The notes under the pieces were generated by a model that had not been told where the DNA came from, searched no databases, and saw only the letters and a program-made list of their open reading frames with translations. Below are positions 16,161-24,729 of a DNA stretch of 64,000 bases, one piece after another. The translations under genes and the position numbers were made by a program. Every line of letters begins with the position of its first letter. The stretch's first letter is position 1. The DNA is from Chloroflexota bacterium (GTDB lineage Bacteria; Chloroflexota; Anaerolineae; Aggregatilineales; J027), in NCBI GenBank assembly GCA_024434115.1, contig QMIT01000003.1, positions 62,001-126,000 on the forward strand, written 5' to 3'.

Positions 16161-18029
16161 CTAGGCCGCATATTCCTGTGCCCATAACTCAAAACACAAC
16201 AAGGCCCACAGCCGTTCACGATGGTCGCCTGCCCCGCTGGTGTGTTCATCTATCAAGCGACTCACCACAACAGGATTAAACAAACCCCGCTGGCGTGCAT
16301 TTTCGCTGGTTAGGGTATCCCGCATCAAGCCATTGAGCGGGCCAGCCAACCATTCTTTGAGCGGAATTTCAAACCCCTTTTTACCTCGTTGATGAATTTG
16401 CGGAGGCAGTAAATCACCCAATGCTTTTTTGAGGATAATTTTGGTACCACCCCATGCCAATTTATAATGAGAGGGTACCCGCGCCATAAATTCAAAAACT
16501 TCGTGATCCAGTAGCGGGGAGCGCACTTCCAACGAAGCTAACATACTGGCCCGATCCACTTTGACCAAAATATCACCGGGCATATAGCCGCGCACATCCC
16601 CATATTGAATACGGCCCAACCAGTCCAATTCATGCCCCTGCTGCAAAATCACCTGTTTAATCTGCTCGGCTTGATAATTACCCAGTTGATGCAAAGCGTT
16701 GGGGGTATACAGTTCAGCCCGACGGTCAGCCGTGAAAAAGCTGCCGAGATCGTGCCAGCGGTCAGTCGGCTCATTGACCACCGAAAGATAAGGCCGTAGT
16801 TTGGTAAATTTTGGCATAACTCGCCCCATACTTTCCGCCGGGGAACGGAGTGGATGGGGGATATACCGCTGCAATAATTGATGGCGATAGGCATAGAGAT
16901 AACGGTGATACCCGCCGAATACTTCGTCACCTGCATCCCCACTGAGAGCCACCGTTACATGCTGACGCGCTGCTTGAGAGACATAGTAAGTGGGTATCAT
17001 TGAAGAATCGGCAAATGGTTCGTCCAATTGATGGATAATTTTGGGCAAAATCGCTACTACGTCAGGTCGTACCACGTCGCGTACATGGTCAGTATGACAG
17101 TAATCCGCCACAATTTGCGCATAGGCTGTCTCATCGTAGACTGATTCATCAAAACCAATGGAAAATGTGCGCACAGGTTGGGTGCTTACTTGACTCATTA
17201 ACGCTACCACCGCACTACTATCCAGCCCACCGCTGAGAAACGCTCCTAGTGGTACATCGCTAATCATTCGTAGGCGCACCGCCTCTTTCAAAATTTCACG
17301 CAGCTCGGCGGCTTGATCTTCCAACGGACGCCGATCCCATTGGTCAGGGGGCAACATCGTTGGATGCCAATATTCCTGCAAAGTCGCTTGACCATCGGCA
17401 TGGATGATCAGGGTGTGACCGGGGGGCAGTTTACGAATGGATTTAAAGATGGAACGCGGTGCAGTGATATAACCATAGGCTAAGTATTCATCGAGGGCCT
17501 CGCGGTCAAGTTCCCTTGAAATATGGGGATGTTCCAAAATGCACTTGAGTTCACTGGCAAAGATCAGTTTTTCATCGTCCAGATAGGTATAAATGGGTTT
17601 TTTGCCAAAGCGATCCACCGCCAGCATGAGGCGATTTTCACGGGCATCCCAGATGGCAAAAGCGAACATGCCCCGCAATTGTTTTACACACTCCACGCCA
17701 AATTCCTCATAGGCATGGACAATCGTTTCGGTGTCGCCGCTGGTATAAAATTGATGTTTCTCAACTAGGCGGGAACGCAAGGATTGAAAATTATAGATTT
17801 CCCCGTTAAAGACAATCCACACAGACCCATCTTCATTGTGCATGGGCTGATGACTGCCTGCCACATCAATAATGCTGAGACGACGAAATCCCAAACCCAC
17901 CGACCCCATCAATTGACTACCATCTTCATCCGGCCCACGATGGATGATTTGGTCAGTCATACGACGAATAAGCGCGGCTTCAACTGAACGACTTTTGTCA
18001 AAATACCAAACCCCACAGATGCCACACAT
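16161..18029 (-). CDS. asnB: Asparagine synthase (glutamine-hydrolysing)
   Basis: This 622-residue two-domain enzyme hydrolyses glutamine and uses ATP to amidate aspartate or another carboxylate. The class II glutaminase domain begins with nucleophile Cys2 (MCGICGVW) and contains RGPDEDG and FNGEIYN. The synthetase domain has the PP-loop LSGGLDSSAVVAL and ALSGDAGDEVFGGYHRY. Length and layout match AsnB. The copy leads a polysaccharide cluster, where AsnB-like enzymes often amidate sugar acids, so a role in glycan amidation is as likely as asparagine supply. The start is exact because Cys2 must follow Met. Confidence 0.93.
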   Translation of the reverse strand: MCGICGVWYFDKSRSVEAALIRRMTDQIIHRGPDEDGSQLMGSVGLGFRRLSIIDVAGSHQPMHNEDGSVWIVFNGEIYNFQSLRSRLVEKHQFYTSGDTETIVHAYEEFGVECVKQLRGMFAFAIWDARENRLMLAVDRFGKKPIYTYLDDEKLIFASELKCILEHPHISRELDREALDEYLAYGYITAPRSIFKSIRKLPPGHTLIIHADGQATLQEYWHPTMLPPDQWDRRPLEDQAAELREILKEAVRLRMISDVPLGAFLSGGLDSSAVVALMSQVSTQPVRTFSIGFDESVYDETAYAQIVADYCHTDHVRDVVRPDVVAILPKIIHQLDEPFADSSMIPTYYVSQAARQHVTVALSGDAGDEVFGGYHRYLYAYRHQLLQRYIPHPLRSPAESMGRVMPKFTKLRPYLSVVNEPTDRWHDLGSFFTADRRAELYTPNALHQLGNYQAEQIKQVILQQGHELDWLGRIQYGDVRGYMPGDILVKVDRASMLASLEVRSPLLDHEVFEFMARVPSHYKLAWGGTKIILKKALGDLLPPQIHQRGKKGFEIPLKEWLAGPLNGLMRDTLTSENARQRGLFNPVVVSRLIDEHTSGAGDHRERLWALLCFELWAQEYAA

Positions 18030-18162
18030 GCTGCCATGTCCCTATCTAGCATTAAGCGAAACTGCAATTCAGTGTAACACACTCGTATCTCTTTATTAAA
18101 TATTTATTTTGTCAATATCGGCATCCGACAGTCTTTATAGCCCCATCTGCAAAACGTGATTT

Positions 18163-18189
18163 TCGACTAAATGAACTTGCCTCTATAAT
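18163..18189 (+). promoter_or_regulatory. Candidate sigma70 promoter for the LysM/M23 gene
   Basis: A perfect -10 TATAAT lies at 18184-18189 with a weak -35 candidate (TCGACT, 4 of 6) 15 nt upstream. The start codon is 42 nt downstream, leaving a short 5' leader. Support rests mainly on the -10. Confidence 0.45.
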
Positions 18190-18230
18190 GGTACAGTGTT
18201 TAGAAAAACCAAATTTTGTTGAGGCTGCCG

Positions 18231-19445
18231 ATGATAAGTTATCTAAAACAAAATCCAGTGGTAGCATCATTCCTTGTAGGGGGTGTGGCTGTAGTGGTGG
18301 CAACCGCCGTCGCCGTCGCTATCATTACTTCTGGTGACGACGAAACACCGCCGCCATCCACCCAACAAGCCAATGTTGTCACAACTACTGAAGGACCATT
18401 TATAACGTTGGAGACACCACCTAGCACGGTGGACGTTGGGATAGCTGCGCCGCTGCGTATCCGTGTCGAAGATAGTCAAGGGATTAGTTTTGTATCGGTG
18501 ACTTTAGGTGATGAAGTCGTATGGCGTCCAGATGTGTTAGAAGGACAAAAAATCATTTACACCACCTACCCTTGGATACCCGAAACGACTGGTGAATTTT
18601 CCTTCATGGTCAATGCCCAAGCGGTAGATGGACGCGCCGCCGCCGAGGGATTTACCGTAACCTCTGGTTGCTGCCCACCGGAGGGAAATGTCAATTTAGG
18701 TTATACCGTACAGCCGGGGGATGATCCGGTCAGTATTGCCGCGCAGTTGGGGGTCTGTTTTAACGAGCTATTGGCTGCCAACCCCGGCCTTGCCCAAATT
18801 CAGGAAGGCGATATTCTGACCATTCCCTATCGTCCCAGCGACGAGACTGAGGAGGAATTTGACCCTGATTCGTGCGGAGATGCTCCAGATGGCTTTTTTG
18901 ATGATCCTGCTATCCAAGAGATTGTGCAGCAGGTTGCTGAATCTGAAGCCGCCAATGGCCCGCAGCCCTATCGAAACAGTCGTGTCCCAGTCGAAACTGT
19001 TGACATCACACGCGGGTTTGGCTGCGCTGAATTTTATACGGGGTATCGCGGTACGGATTGTCCCGACAATATGCCGTGGTTCCACACGGGAATTGATTTT
19101 TCCATTCGGCAGGGATCGCCCATCACTATATTAGATGGTGGGACGGTCACCCACGCTGGGCCAGATACTACCAGCAATGCCGATTGTTCGAGTACACGTG
19201 GTTCACAGCCCCCTCACAACGGCTATGGTCGGCATGTCCGTATACAACTGGGGGATTATATGTTCCTCTACGGGCATCTCAGCGGGTTGAATACCGGAGT
19301 TGGGCGGGAATATGAAGGCCCTGGTTGGATTATTGGCTATGCGGGTTCTACAGGCTGTTCAACGGGATCACATCTACATTTGGAAGTGCGGCTCGACAAT
19401 AAGCCTATTGACCCGGCAATCTATATCAATCAGGATGCGGAGTAG
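18231..19445 (+). CDS. Secreted LysM and M23 (LytM) peptidoglycan peptidase
   Basis: This 404-residue membrane-anchored cell-wall hydrolase or LytM factor starts at ATG 18231, with GAGG 6 nt upstream. An N-terminal membrane helix (residues about 10-33) is followed by an Ig-like segment (TVDVGIAAPLRIRVED). A LysM repeat (YTVQPGDDPVSIAAQLG...GDILTIPY) binds glycan strands. The C-terminal M23 zinc endopeptidase has HTGIDF, YGHLSG and TGSHLHLEV, carrying the metal and catalytic His/Asp residues. Such enzymes cut peptide cross-links or activate amidases. The stop codon lies within a few bases of the left end of the IsrB element. Confidence 0.88.
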   Translation: MISYLKQNPVVASFLVGGVAVVVATAVAVAIITSGDDETPPPSTQQANVVTTTEGPFITLETPPSTVDVGIAAPLRIRVEDSQGISFVSVTLGDEVVWRPDVLEGQKIIYTTYPWIPETTGEFSFMVNAQAVDGRAAAEGFTVTSGCCPPEGNVNLGYTVQPGDDPVSIAAQLGVCFNELLAANPGLAQIQEGDILTIPYRPSDETEEEFDPDSCGDAPDGFFDDPAIQEIVQQVAESEAANGPQPYRNSRVPVETVDITRGFGCAEFYTGYRGTDCPDNMPWFHTGIDFSIRQGSPITILDGGTVTHAGPDTTSNADCSSTRGSQPPHNGYGRHVRIQLGDYMFLYGHLSGLNTGVGREYEGPGWIIGYAGSTGCSTGSHLHLEVRLDNKPIDPAIYINQDAE

Positions 19446-19446
19446 A

Positions 19447-19672
19447 AACCGTCAATTACCCCACGCCTGAGGGTAGGGGCTTGTGGGAAGGGAAGGCCAA
19501 TCGCCGACTCACAACGTAAGTGTTGACTAGCCAGTTAGTAACTAGCTGTCTGGGCGTGGCAGCCCAAAACATAGGGTGGATGCTTCCCTAGTCTGCCTTC
19601 TCTGTGACGGCCAGTGGCGAAGGGATCAGTTGCTCAGTCTGTAGAGACGTTAAATACTGTAAGGAAGAATAG
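19447..19672 (+). ncRNA. Omega RNA (HEARO-type) scaffold of the IsrB element
   Basis: This 226-nt non-coding stretch directly precedes isrB on the same strand, where IscB/IsrB guide RNAs are encoded. Visible pairings are a long-range 9-bp helix AGGGAAGGC (19489-19497) with 19595-19603 (one wobble), TCGCC (19501-19505) with GGCGA (19616-19620) as a possible pseudoknot, a hairpin 19525-19550 (GAC/GTC, AGC/GCT, AGTTA/TAACT), GGGC/GCCC (19552-19565), TAGGG/CCCTA (19572-19590) and GTCT/AGAC (19637-19648). A 5' C-rich hairpin lies at 19459-19479. By family rules the guide is the sequence just upstream of the scaffold, here the 3' end of the M23 gene. The isrB ribosome site AAGGA (19661-19665) is inside the 3' end. 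Confidence 0.75.
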
Positions 19673-20716
19673 ATGCCCCAACAATTTGTCCCAGTGGTGG
19701 GCCGTACAGGTAAACCATTAATGCCCACTACCCACAAGCGAGCCAACAAACTGATTCCCAAAGGACGGGCCGTTCGTAGATTTGACAGGGGGTTGTTCTA
19801 CATCCAACTGCTTGACCGTGAGGATGGCTATACCCAACCGATAGCCGTCGGGATTGATCCCGGTTCCAAAAAGGAGGCGCTGACGGTCAAATCAGAATCG
19901 CACACTTACCTCAATATCCAAGCTGATGCGGTGACATGGGTCAAGGAGGCTGAGGAAATCAGTACGAGAATGCGGCGGGGACGGCGTTATCGCAACACCC
20001 CCTATCGTCCATGCCGTCCTAATCGTCGGCAAGGGCAGTTTCGCTTGCCACCGAGCACCCACGCTCGATGGGGGTGGAAATTACGCCTATGCCGTTGGTT
20101 AGCCCGTTATTATCCCATTCAAGTCTTTGTGGTGGAAGACATCAAAGCTGCCACCCGACAAGGACAACCCCGTTGGAACACCTGTTTTTCACCGCTTGAA
20201 GTGGGCAAGCAGTGGTTCTATGCTGAACTTGGGAAACTCGCCGAAGTGCGAACGGTGCAAGGCTACGAAACTAAACAACTGCGGGATACGCTTGGACTTA
20301 AGAAATCCAAAAACAAACTGTCGGATAAGTTTGAAGCCCATTGTGTGGATAGTTGGGTCTTAGCCAATAACTACGTTGGCGGGCATACTACAGTAGACAA
20401 TCCTGCCATGCTCAACATCACTCCCTTACGTTTCCATCGGCGACAGCTTCATGCCCTCCAATATAGCAAAGGCGGCGAACGGCGTCCCTATGGCGGCACC
20501 TTGAGCATGGGCATCAAACGCGGGACATGGGTCAAACATCCCAAGTATGGGTTGTGTTATGTGGGTGGGACCAGCAAGGGACGGATTAGCCTGCACGACA
20601 TGGATTCGGGCCAGCGGGTGTGTCAAAACGCCAAACCAGAAGATTGCATTATCTTAACGACTGCCAGTTGGCGAATAAAAAAAGAAAGGAGTAAGGCGCT
20701 GACTCCCCATGGCTGA
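19673..20716 (+). CDS. isrB: IsrB: RNA-guided RuvC-only nickase-type nuclease
   Basis: This 347-residue protein has the IscB/IsrB layout without HNH. The N-terminal PLMP domain has GKPLMPTT (13-20) and an RRxR segment. RuvC-I has Asp62 in VGIDPGSKK. An arginine-rich bridge helix follows (about 98-145, RMRRGRRYR, RPNRR). RuvC-II has Glu155 in VFVVEDIKA, and RuvC-III has His223 and Asp226 in EAHCVDSWVLAN. The C-terminal PLMP/target-interaction region has KRGTWVKHPKYG. Only 68 residues separate Glu155 from His223, too few for an HNH insert. Characterised IsrB proteins nick one DNA strand under omega RNA guidance, and the intact residues suggest this copy is active. Such proteins are commonly annotated RRXRR domain protein. 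Confidence 0.88.
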   Translation: MPQQFVPVVGRTGKPLMPTTHKRANKLIPKGRAVRRFDRGLFYIQLLDREDGYTQPIAVGIDPGSKKEALTVKSESHTYLNIQADAVTWVKEAEEISTRMRRGRRYRNTPYRPCRPNRRQGQFRLPPSTHARWGWKLRLCRWLARYYPIQVFVVEDIKAATRQGQPRWNTCFSPLEVGKQWFYAELGKLAEVRTVQGYETKQLRDTLGLKKSKNKLSDKFEAHCVDSWVLANNYVGGHTTVDNPAMLNITPLRFHRRQLHALQYSKGGERRPYGGTLSMGIKRGTWVKHPKYGLCYVGGTSKGRISLHDMDSGQRVCQNAKPEDCIILTTASWRIKKERSKALTPHG

Positions 20717-20725
20717 AGACAGGGG
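20705..20725 (+). repeat. Right-end hairpin of the IsrB element
   Basis: CCCC (20705-20708) pairs with GGGG (20722-20725), extended by TG/CA and C-G pairs around a TGAA loop. It spans the isrB stop codon (20714-20716). A matching CCCC/GGGG hairpin begins the left end, as expected for subterminal hairpins read by Y1 transposases. Confidence 0.6.
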
Positions 20726-20744
20726 TATCCGCGCTGAATTTTCG

Positions 20745-22664
20745 ATGAATTTGCAACGGTTGAAACAACGCGCTCATGCTTTTGCGACGACGCCCATTAG
20801 CACCACATTACGGGTAGCAATTGGTTTGATGACGGTAATTGTCACCCTCGTTACCCTCTCAGATTTAATGCCTGCTCCTTTGGCAGGCGTTTATCTGGTG
20901 GAAGCCTCATGTGCTGCGATTCCGGGGGCGTCGCTCTATCAGCAAGATGAAGATGATAAAGTCGAATCCTTCACCATTCGGCTGACCCTGCCAGATGGTA
21001 CACCTTTAGCGGGTGTCTGCCTCACCTTCACTCGTGATCGCGGCCCCGGCGAAGCCCCCGAAATCGTGGCCCAATGTACCACTGATGCCGATGGCAAATG
21101 TACCGTCATGATTCCCGGCGGCGTCATTACGGTGAATTTTGGGAATACCAAGATCGGGGGTGTCCAAGTAGACAGTTCGCAAGGCCAAAATACATCCGGC
21201 CTTAATGATGCTTCATCAGGCGGACTCACCTATTATTTCCCAGCGGATCAACCCGCCGATGAGCCTGTCGTGGCTACACCCGGCGACGGAGGCACCATTA
21301 CCGTAGACCACGCCACCACGAATGAAGACGGTGGATTAGAACCTTTACCCGGCAGCCCCACCACCGATTGGCCCGATCTTCCGCCCGATTTTGACGGCGG
21401 TACAACAGGTGGTGTTGACCCATTCCCATTTGGTGATTTACTCCCACTCCCCGAAGGCACGGTCACGGTACGGTTTACCCCGATCATTTTGCAGACCATC
21501 GAGTTTTATAATCGTGCCTACTGCTACTATGCCACCCGCGCTGGAGGATATGCCCGTGCCCCTGCCGATAGCGGTTCGTTCCTACCGGGAGGTGGGCAAT
21601 ATTTCGATCTAGGGGCGGTGCTCAGTGGTGACAGTCGGCCTGCCCAAATTCTAATCGCCGAGGAACAACCATTTGACATGGTGGTGCAGTGTTGGGGATG
21701 GCAAGGCACCGAACTCAAAGAAATCGGCACCAATACCCTATCGCAAGTTCGGGACAATTGGCGAGGACAGACCTTGAGCGTTGCAGGTTCAGGCTTCAGT
21801 CTCAGCTATTCACTGCCCTACGACCTACCTGAAATCCAACCCCAAAATCCGCGCCTGCCAGACATTGCGGTACTTTCGGATTTATCAGCCATTGCGGATT
21901 TGCCTGATAGCGCAAATTTGGGTGGTGTTGTGGCGGTACCGCGTGCCCGATTTAATGACGCAATCTTTGCACCCCGTAATTTGCAGTTAGCAAACAATCA
22001 ATTGACATGGAGTTTTGACGGGGAAAACCCCATTGGCGGATTCCGAATCTATCGCAACGGCTATCTTATTGGCTCAACGCCCCCCGAAGCCCGGGGCTGG
22101 ACAGGTGATGGGCTTGTGGTGGCGGAATGTGGTGAGAATACGGAATTTACGGTGACAGCCTTTAGTGGCGGTCAAGAATCTTTACCCTCTAACGTCGTAA
22201 CGGGTGAATCTCCGGATTGTGCGGCCCAAGTCACCGTCACTTTCGATCAATTGATTTTGAATGATGTGAACGATTGTGATGGCGAACAGTGTGGCACACT
22301 GCCCGAAATCTACGGCTATCTTTTGGTTAACGATTCAGCGGTATTTTTCGGTGGGGCCTCCAGCAGTCCACAATATGCCAAGTTGAATTCGGGAGAGGGC
22401 TTCAGTTTCAACCAAATACTAGCCCCATTTGGCGCAACAAATCAGCTTACCGTCGGCCTCAGTTCCGATGAGGGATTAACCATCGAAGTCGCTTTGTTTG
22501 ACCATGATGCCGAAACATCTGACGACCTTCTGTGCAGTTGGCAAGAACTTCTCCCCTCGCGGGATGCAGCAGGTTGGCAATCGCAAAATGGTCGTACCAT
22601 TAGCCGCGATGGAGTGGCAGGCGAAGCAGCCTGTAATTTTAGTGTGGTTCTGACAGTGGAATAA
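20745..22664 (+). CDS. Secreted, membrane-anchored surface protein with Ig/FN3-like domains
   Basis: This 639-residue protein has an N-terminal membrane helix (about residues 20-43), then a carboxypeptidase-regulatory-like segment (FTIRLTLPDGTPLAGVCLTF...TDADGKCTVMIPGG). A Pro/Asp/Gly-rich linker (about 160-230) leads to a Trp-rich region and an FN3-like segment (APRNLQLANNQLTWSFDGENPIGGFRIYRNGYLIG). The C-terminal beta domain is Asp- and Cys-containing. No catalytic motif was found, and a structural or adhesive envelope role is likely. ATG 20745 is chosen because an earlier in-frame ATG at 20709 lies inside the IsrB right-end hairpin. No good ribosome site precedes it, which may be a result of the insertion. 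Confidence 0.7.
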   Translation: MNLQRLKQRAHAFATTPISTTLRVAIGLMTVIVTLVTLSDLMPAPLAGVYLVEASCAAIPGASLYQQDEDDKVESFTIRLTLPDGTPLAGVCLTFTRDRGPGEAPEIVAQCTTDADGKCTVMIPGGVITVNFGNTKIGGVQVDSSQGQNTSGLNDASSGGLTYYFPADQPADEPVVATPGDGGTITVDHATTNEDGGLEPLPGSPTTDWPDLPPDFDGGTTGGVDPFPFGDLLPLPEGTVTVRFTPIILQTIEFYNRAYCYYATRAGGYARAPADSGSFLPGGGQYFDLGAVLSGDSRPAQILIAEEQPFDMVVQCWGWQGTELKEIGTNTLSQVRDNWRGQTLSVAGSGFSLSYSLPYDLPEIQPQNPRLPDIAVLSDLSAIADLPDSANLGGVVAVPRARFNDAIFAPRNLQLANNQLTWSFDGENPIGGFRIYRNGYLIGSTPPEARGWTGDGLVVAECGENTEFTVTAFSGGQESLPSNVVTGESPDCAAQVTVTFDQLILNDVNDCDGEQCGTLPEIYGYLLVNDSAVFFGGASSSPQYAKLNSGEGFSFNQILAPFGATNQLTVGLSSDEGLTIEVALFDHDAETSDDLLCSWQELLPSRDAAGWQSQNGRTISRDGVAGEAACNFSVVLTVE

Positions 22665-22672
22665 ATGGACGA

Positions 22673-22696
22673 TGGGCCGACCTAAAAATCGGCCCA
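22673..22696. terminator. Hairpin between convergent genes
   Basis: TGGGCCGA (22673-22680) pairs perfectly with TCGGCCCA (22689-22696) around an A-rich 8-nt loop. It sits between two converging stop codons. T-tracts are weak on both sides, so it is probably a bidirectional terminator of modest strength. Confidence 0.6.
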
Positions 22697-22702
22697 ACTT
22701 GT

Positions 22703-23833
22703 TTAATATCCTTTTTCGAGGTTGAGCGCACTTATATCATCACCCACCTCGGTTTCAACCATCCGGCAGTTCATCGCCCCGGCAAACGTCACCGCGACGG
22801 AATAGGCCCAATCCCTCGAGGCCTCAAATTGGCGCTGATCTTCCTCATGCTGCCGATAGTAGTCCACTGCCGCATCATATTTTTCGCCGATCTTAGCCCC
22901 TCCCGCCACATCCTGTACCCGCTGACGCGACATACCACTTTCTCGGCTGTGCAGGGTGCGGGCAATCAAAATCGCTTCGTTTGCAGTGGTAACATAAACT
23001 TCCCATGCATCTTGATGGGTCAAAATCTCGACCATCAAGCCATCCTCTTCGCTCTTTTGCATACGGGAGCTTTGCTGCATCAGATGGCGAAATTCAAAAT
23101 TGCGAACCTCGTCGAATTTGAGATTTCGTCCTGATGCACCCCCAAAAAAGGCACCCAGCAAACCCGTCGCCGGGGTCAAGCGCAGGACATGACGATCTAC
23201 GTCCACTTCACAAATCTGGAAGGCAGGCGCGACTTCTCCCCCTTTTGACGAGGTGGCATCTTTAGATAACCGCGTGGTTAACCCTTTGTTCGTTACGCCA
23301 AGCCACATCCCCGGAATTTGCTTGGGCAATTGTACCTGTTGGGCACGCGCCTTTACCTCGCTTGGTTCAACATCAATGCGCCGATGTGAAACCACTGGCC
23401 CGGTAATCGTGGCGCGGGCTGCACTTGGCGTTTTTGTGACCCCAAAAAGTTTTAGGGGGCACATCACATATTCGGCAAGGATACGACCTGCTCTTTGGGC
23501 AGCATCGGCGTATTCCCGATTTTGACCCGTCGGCCAATGCACTAATTCTGACCACTGGGGTTTTTGATCATCTTCGTAGGCTACATAGAGGCCCAGACGC
23601 CAGCGATTTGTTTTTTGGTCAAACCCAACGACCACCGACTTAATATAATGCATGGCAAGTCGTGTACCGGGCAGACCATGTTTTTCACCAAACGTCGCGG
23701 AGTAGCTGAGGATACCACTGCCTCGATTGACCTCAAACATCGCGGACATCGAATCAGGGTTATTACTGTCGTAGAGACGCCAACGACCTTCCTCAATTTG
23801 CAGTTCCGCATTTTCTGCAAGTATGACAGGCAT
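22703..23833 (-). CDS. Hypothetical protein, unknown family
   Basis: This 376-residue soluble protein has no signal peptide or membrane helix. The first 150 residues have a beta-rich pattern with many short hydrophobic strands (RWRLYDSNNPDSMSAMFEV, HYIKSVVVGFDQKTNRWRLGLYVAYED). The middle (ICEVDVDRHVLRLTPATGLLGAFFGGASGRNLKFDEV) resembles a second PH-like or OB-like strand set. The C-terminus is helical (KYDAAVDYYRQHEEDQRQFEASRDW). I recognise no named family or active site. GAGGA lies 8 nt before the ATG. It converges with the surface-protein gene and diverges from the two-component pair. Confidence 0.6.
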   Translation of the reverse strand: MPVILAENAELQIEEGRWRLYDSNNPDSMSAMFEVNRGSGILSYSATFGEKHGLPGTRLAMHYIKSVVVGFDQKTNRWRLGLYVAYEDDQKPQWSELVHWPTGQNREYADAAQRAGRILAEYVMCPLKLFGVTKTPSAARATITGPVVSHRRIDVEPSEVKARAQQVQLPKQIPGMWLGVTNKGLTTRLSKDATSSKGGEVAPAFQICEVDVDRHVLRLTPATGLLGAFFGGASGRNLKFDEVRNFEFRHLMQQSSRMQKSEEDGLMVEILTHQDAWEVYVTTANEAILIARTLHSRESGMSRQRVQDVAGGAKIGEKYDAAVDYYRQHEEDQRQFEASRDWAYSVAVTFAGAMNCRMVETEVGDDISALNLEKGY

Positions 23834-24016
23834 GATAAAGTCCTCTATCTTTACAACTTTTATCTATCACTATAGCATTAAACTACTGCCCGATGCCAAA
23901 AAACTAACCAAAATATAATAGGTCTCCTACGGATCGCATTGTTTTGAGGAGGCATCTGGTGATAAACTTAGGCATAAGGCAGAATAAATAAATCACACTA
24001 TGCAGGATGGGTCACA

Positions 24017-24712
24017 ATGAAAATCCTTATTGTGGATGACGAAGAAGCTATACGCGACTCATTAAGCCAAAAGCTAACACGTGCCGGATTTCAGGTAAGC
24101 ACTGCTGCCAATGGACTAGAGGGACTTCGTACTTTTCACACGGAACGACCAGACGTAGTGGTACTCGACATTGCCATGCCAGAAATGGACGGCTTGACGG
24201 TCTGCCAACGGATCCGTGAGGTGGCTGAAACCCCAATTATGATGTTAAGCGCACAGGCCGTCACCGAAGTGGATATTATCGAAGGGTTAAATGCGGGTGC
24301 CGACGAATATTTGATGAAACCCATCCGGGGCAATGAATTCGTCGCCCGTGTACAGGCTTTGCTGCGTCGCGCCCAAATGACCGCTGTCGAGGCCGAAAGT
24401 GGCTATAACGACGGCTATCTGAGTGTGGATTTGCAGCGCCGTCATGTCCATGTCAACGGTGAAAAGCGTCATCTAACCCCCACCGAGTTTAAGTTATTGG
24501 CCGTCCTACTCGAAAATTCGGGCCGCGTCGTGCCACAGCGGGAGCTTTTGGAACAAGTCTGGGGCAAAGAATATATAGATGACATTTATTATCCGCGTGT
24601 CTACATCAGCCAGTTGCGTCGTAAGATTGAACCGGATGCTGCCAATCCCACTTATATCCAGACCGAGCATCGTGTCGGCTATCGTTTTGAGAAACAAAAA
24701 CGACAAGGGTAG
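24017..24712 (+). CDS. OmpR/PhoB-type response regulator
   Basis: This 231-residue transcription factor has a receiver domain (1-120) with acidic pocket D8-D9, phosphoacceptor Asp51 (VVVLDIAMPEMDG) and conserved Lys (YLMKPI). A winged-helix DNA-binding domain (about 135-228) contains LTPTEFKLLAVLLENSGRVV and YPRVYISQLRRKIEP. Phosphorylation by the adjacent kinase should promote dimerisation on direct-repeat operators. The target genes are unknown. The kinase gene starts 17 nt downstream. Confidence 0.95.
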   Translation: MKILIVDDEEAIRDSLSQKLTRAGFQVSTAANGLEGLRTFHTERPDVVVLDIAMPEMDGLTVCQRIREVAETPIMMLSAQAVTEVDIIEGLNAGADEYLMKPIRGNEFVARVQALLRRAQMTAVEAESGYNDGYLSVDLQRRHVHVNGEKRHLTPTEFKLLAVLLENSGRVVPQRELLEQVWGKEYIDDIYYPRVYISQLRRKIEPDAANPTYIQTEHRVGYRFEKQKRQG

Positions 24713-24729
24713 TTTAGTCTAGGGGCATT

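Larger units (their letters stand above)
19447..20727 (+). mobile_element. IsrB-carrying IS200/IS605-superfamily-like element, no transposase
   Basis: A compact unit of about 1.28 kb contains only a structured RNA and isrB. The left end starts a few bases after the M23 stop codon with CAATTACCCCACGCC, a C-rich hairpin start. The right end is a CCCC/GGGG hairpin across the isrB stop codon. There is no tnpA, so any movement would need a Y1 transposase in trans. Elements of this type insert without target duplication. The exact ends are inferred from hairpins and neighbouring gene limits, and could be off by about 10 nt. Confidence 0.75.

Noticed and set aside
19800-20360. HNH domain, which would make the protein IscB
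   Set aside because: There is no HNH-type His-Asn-His pattern, and the gap between RuvC-II and RuvC-III is too short.
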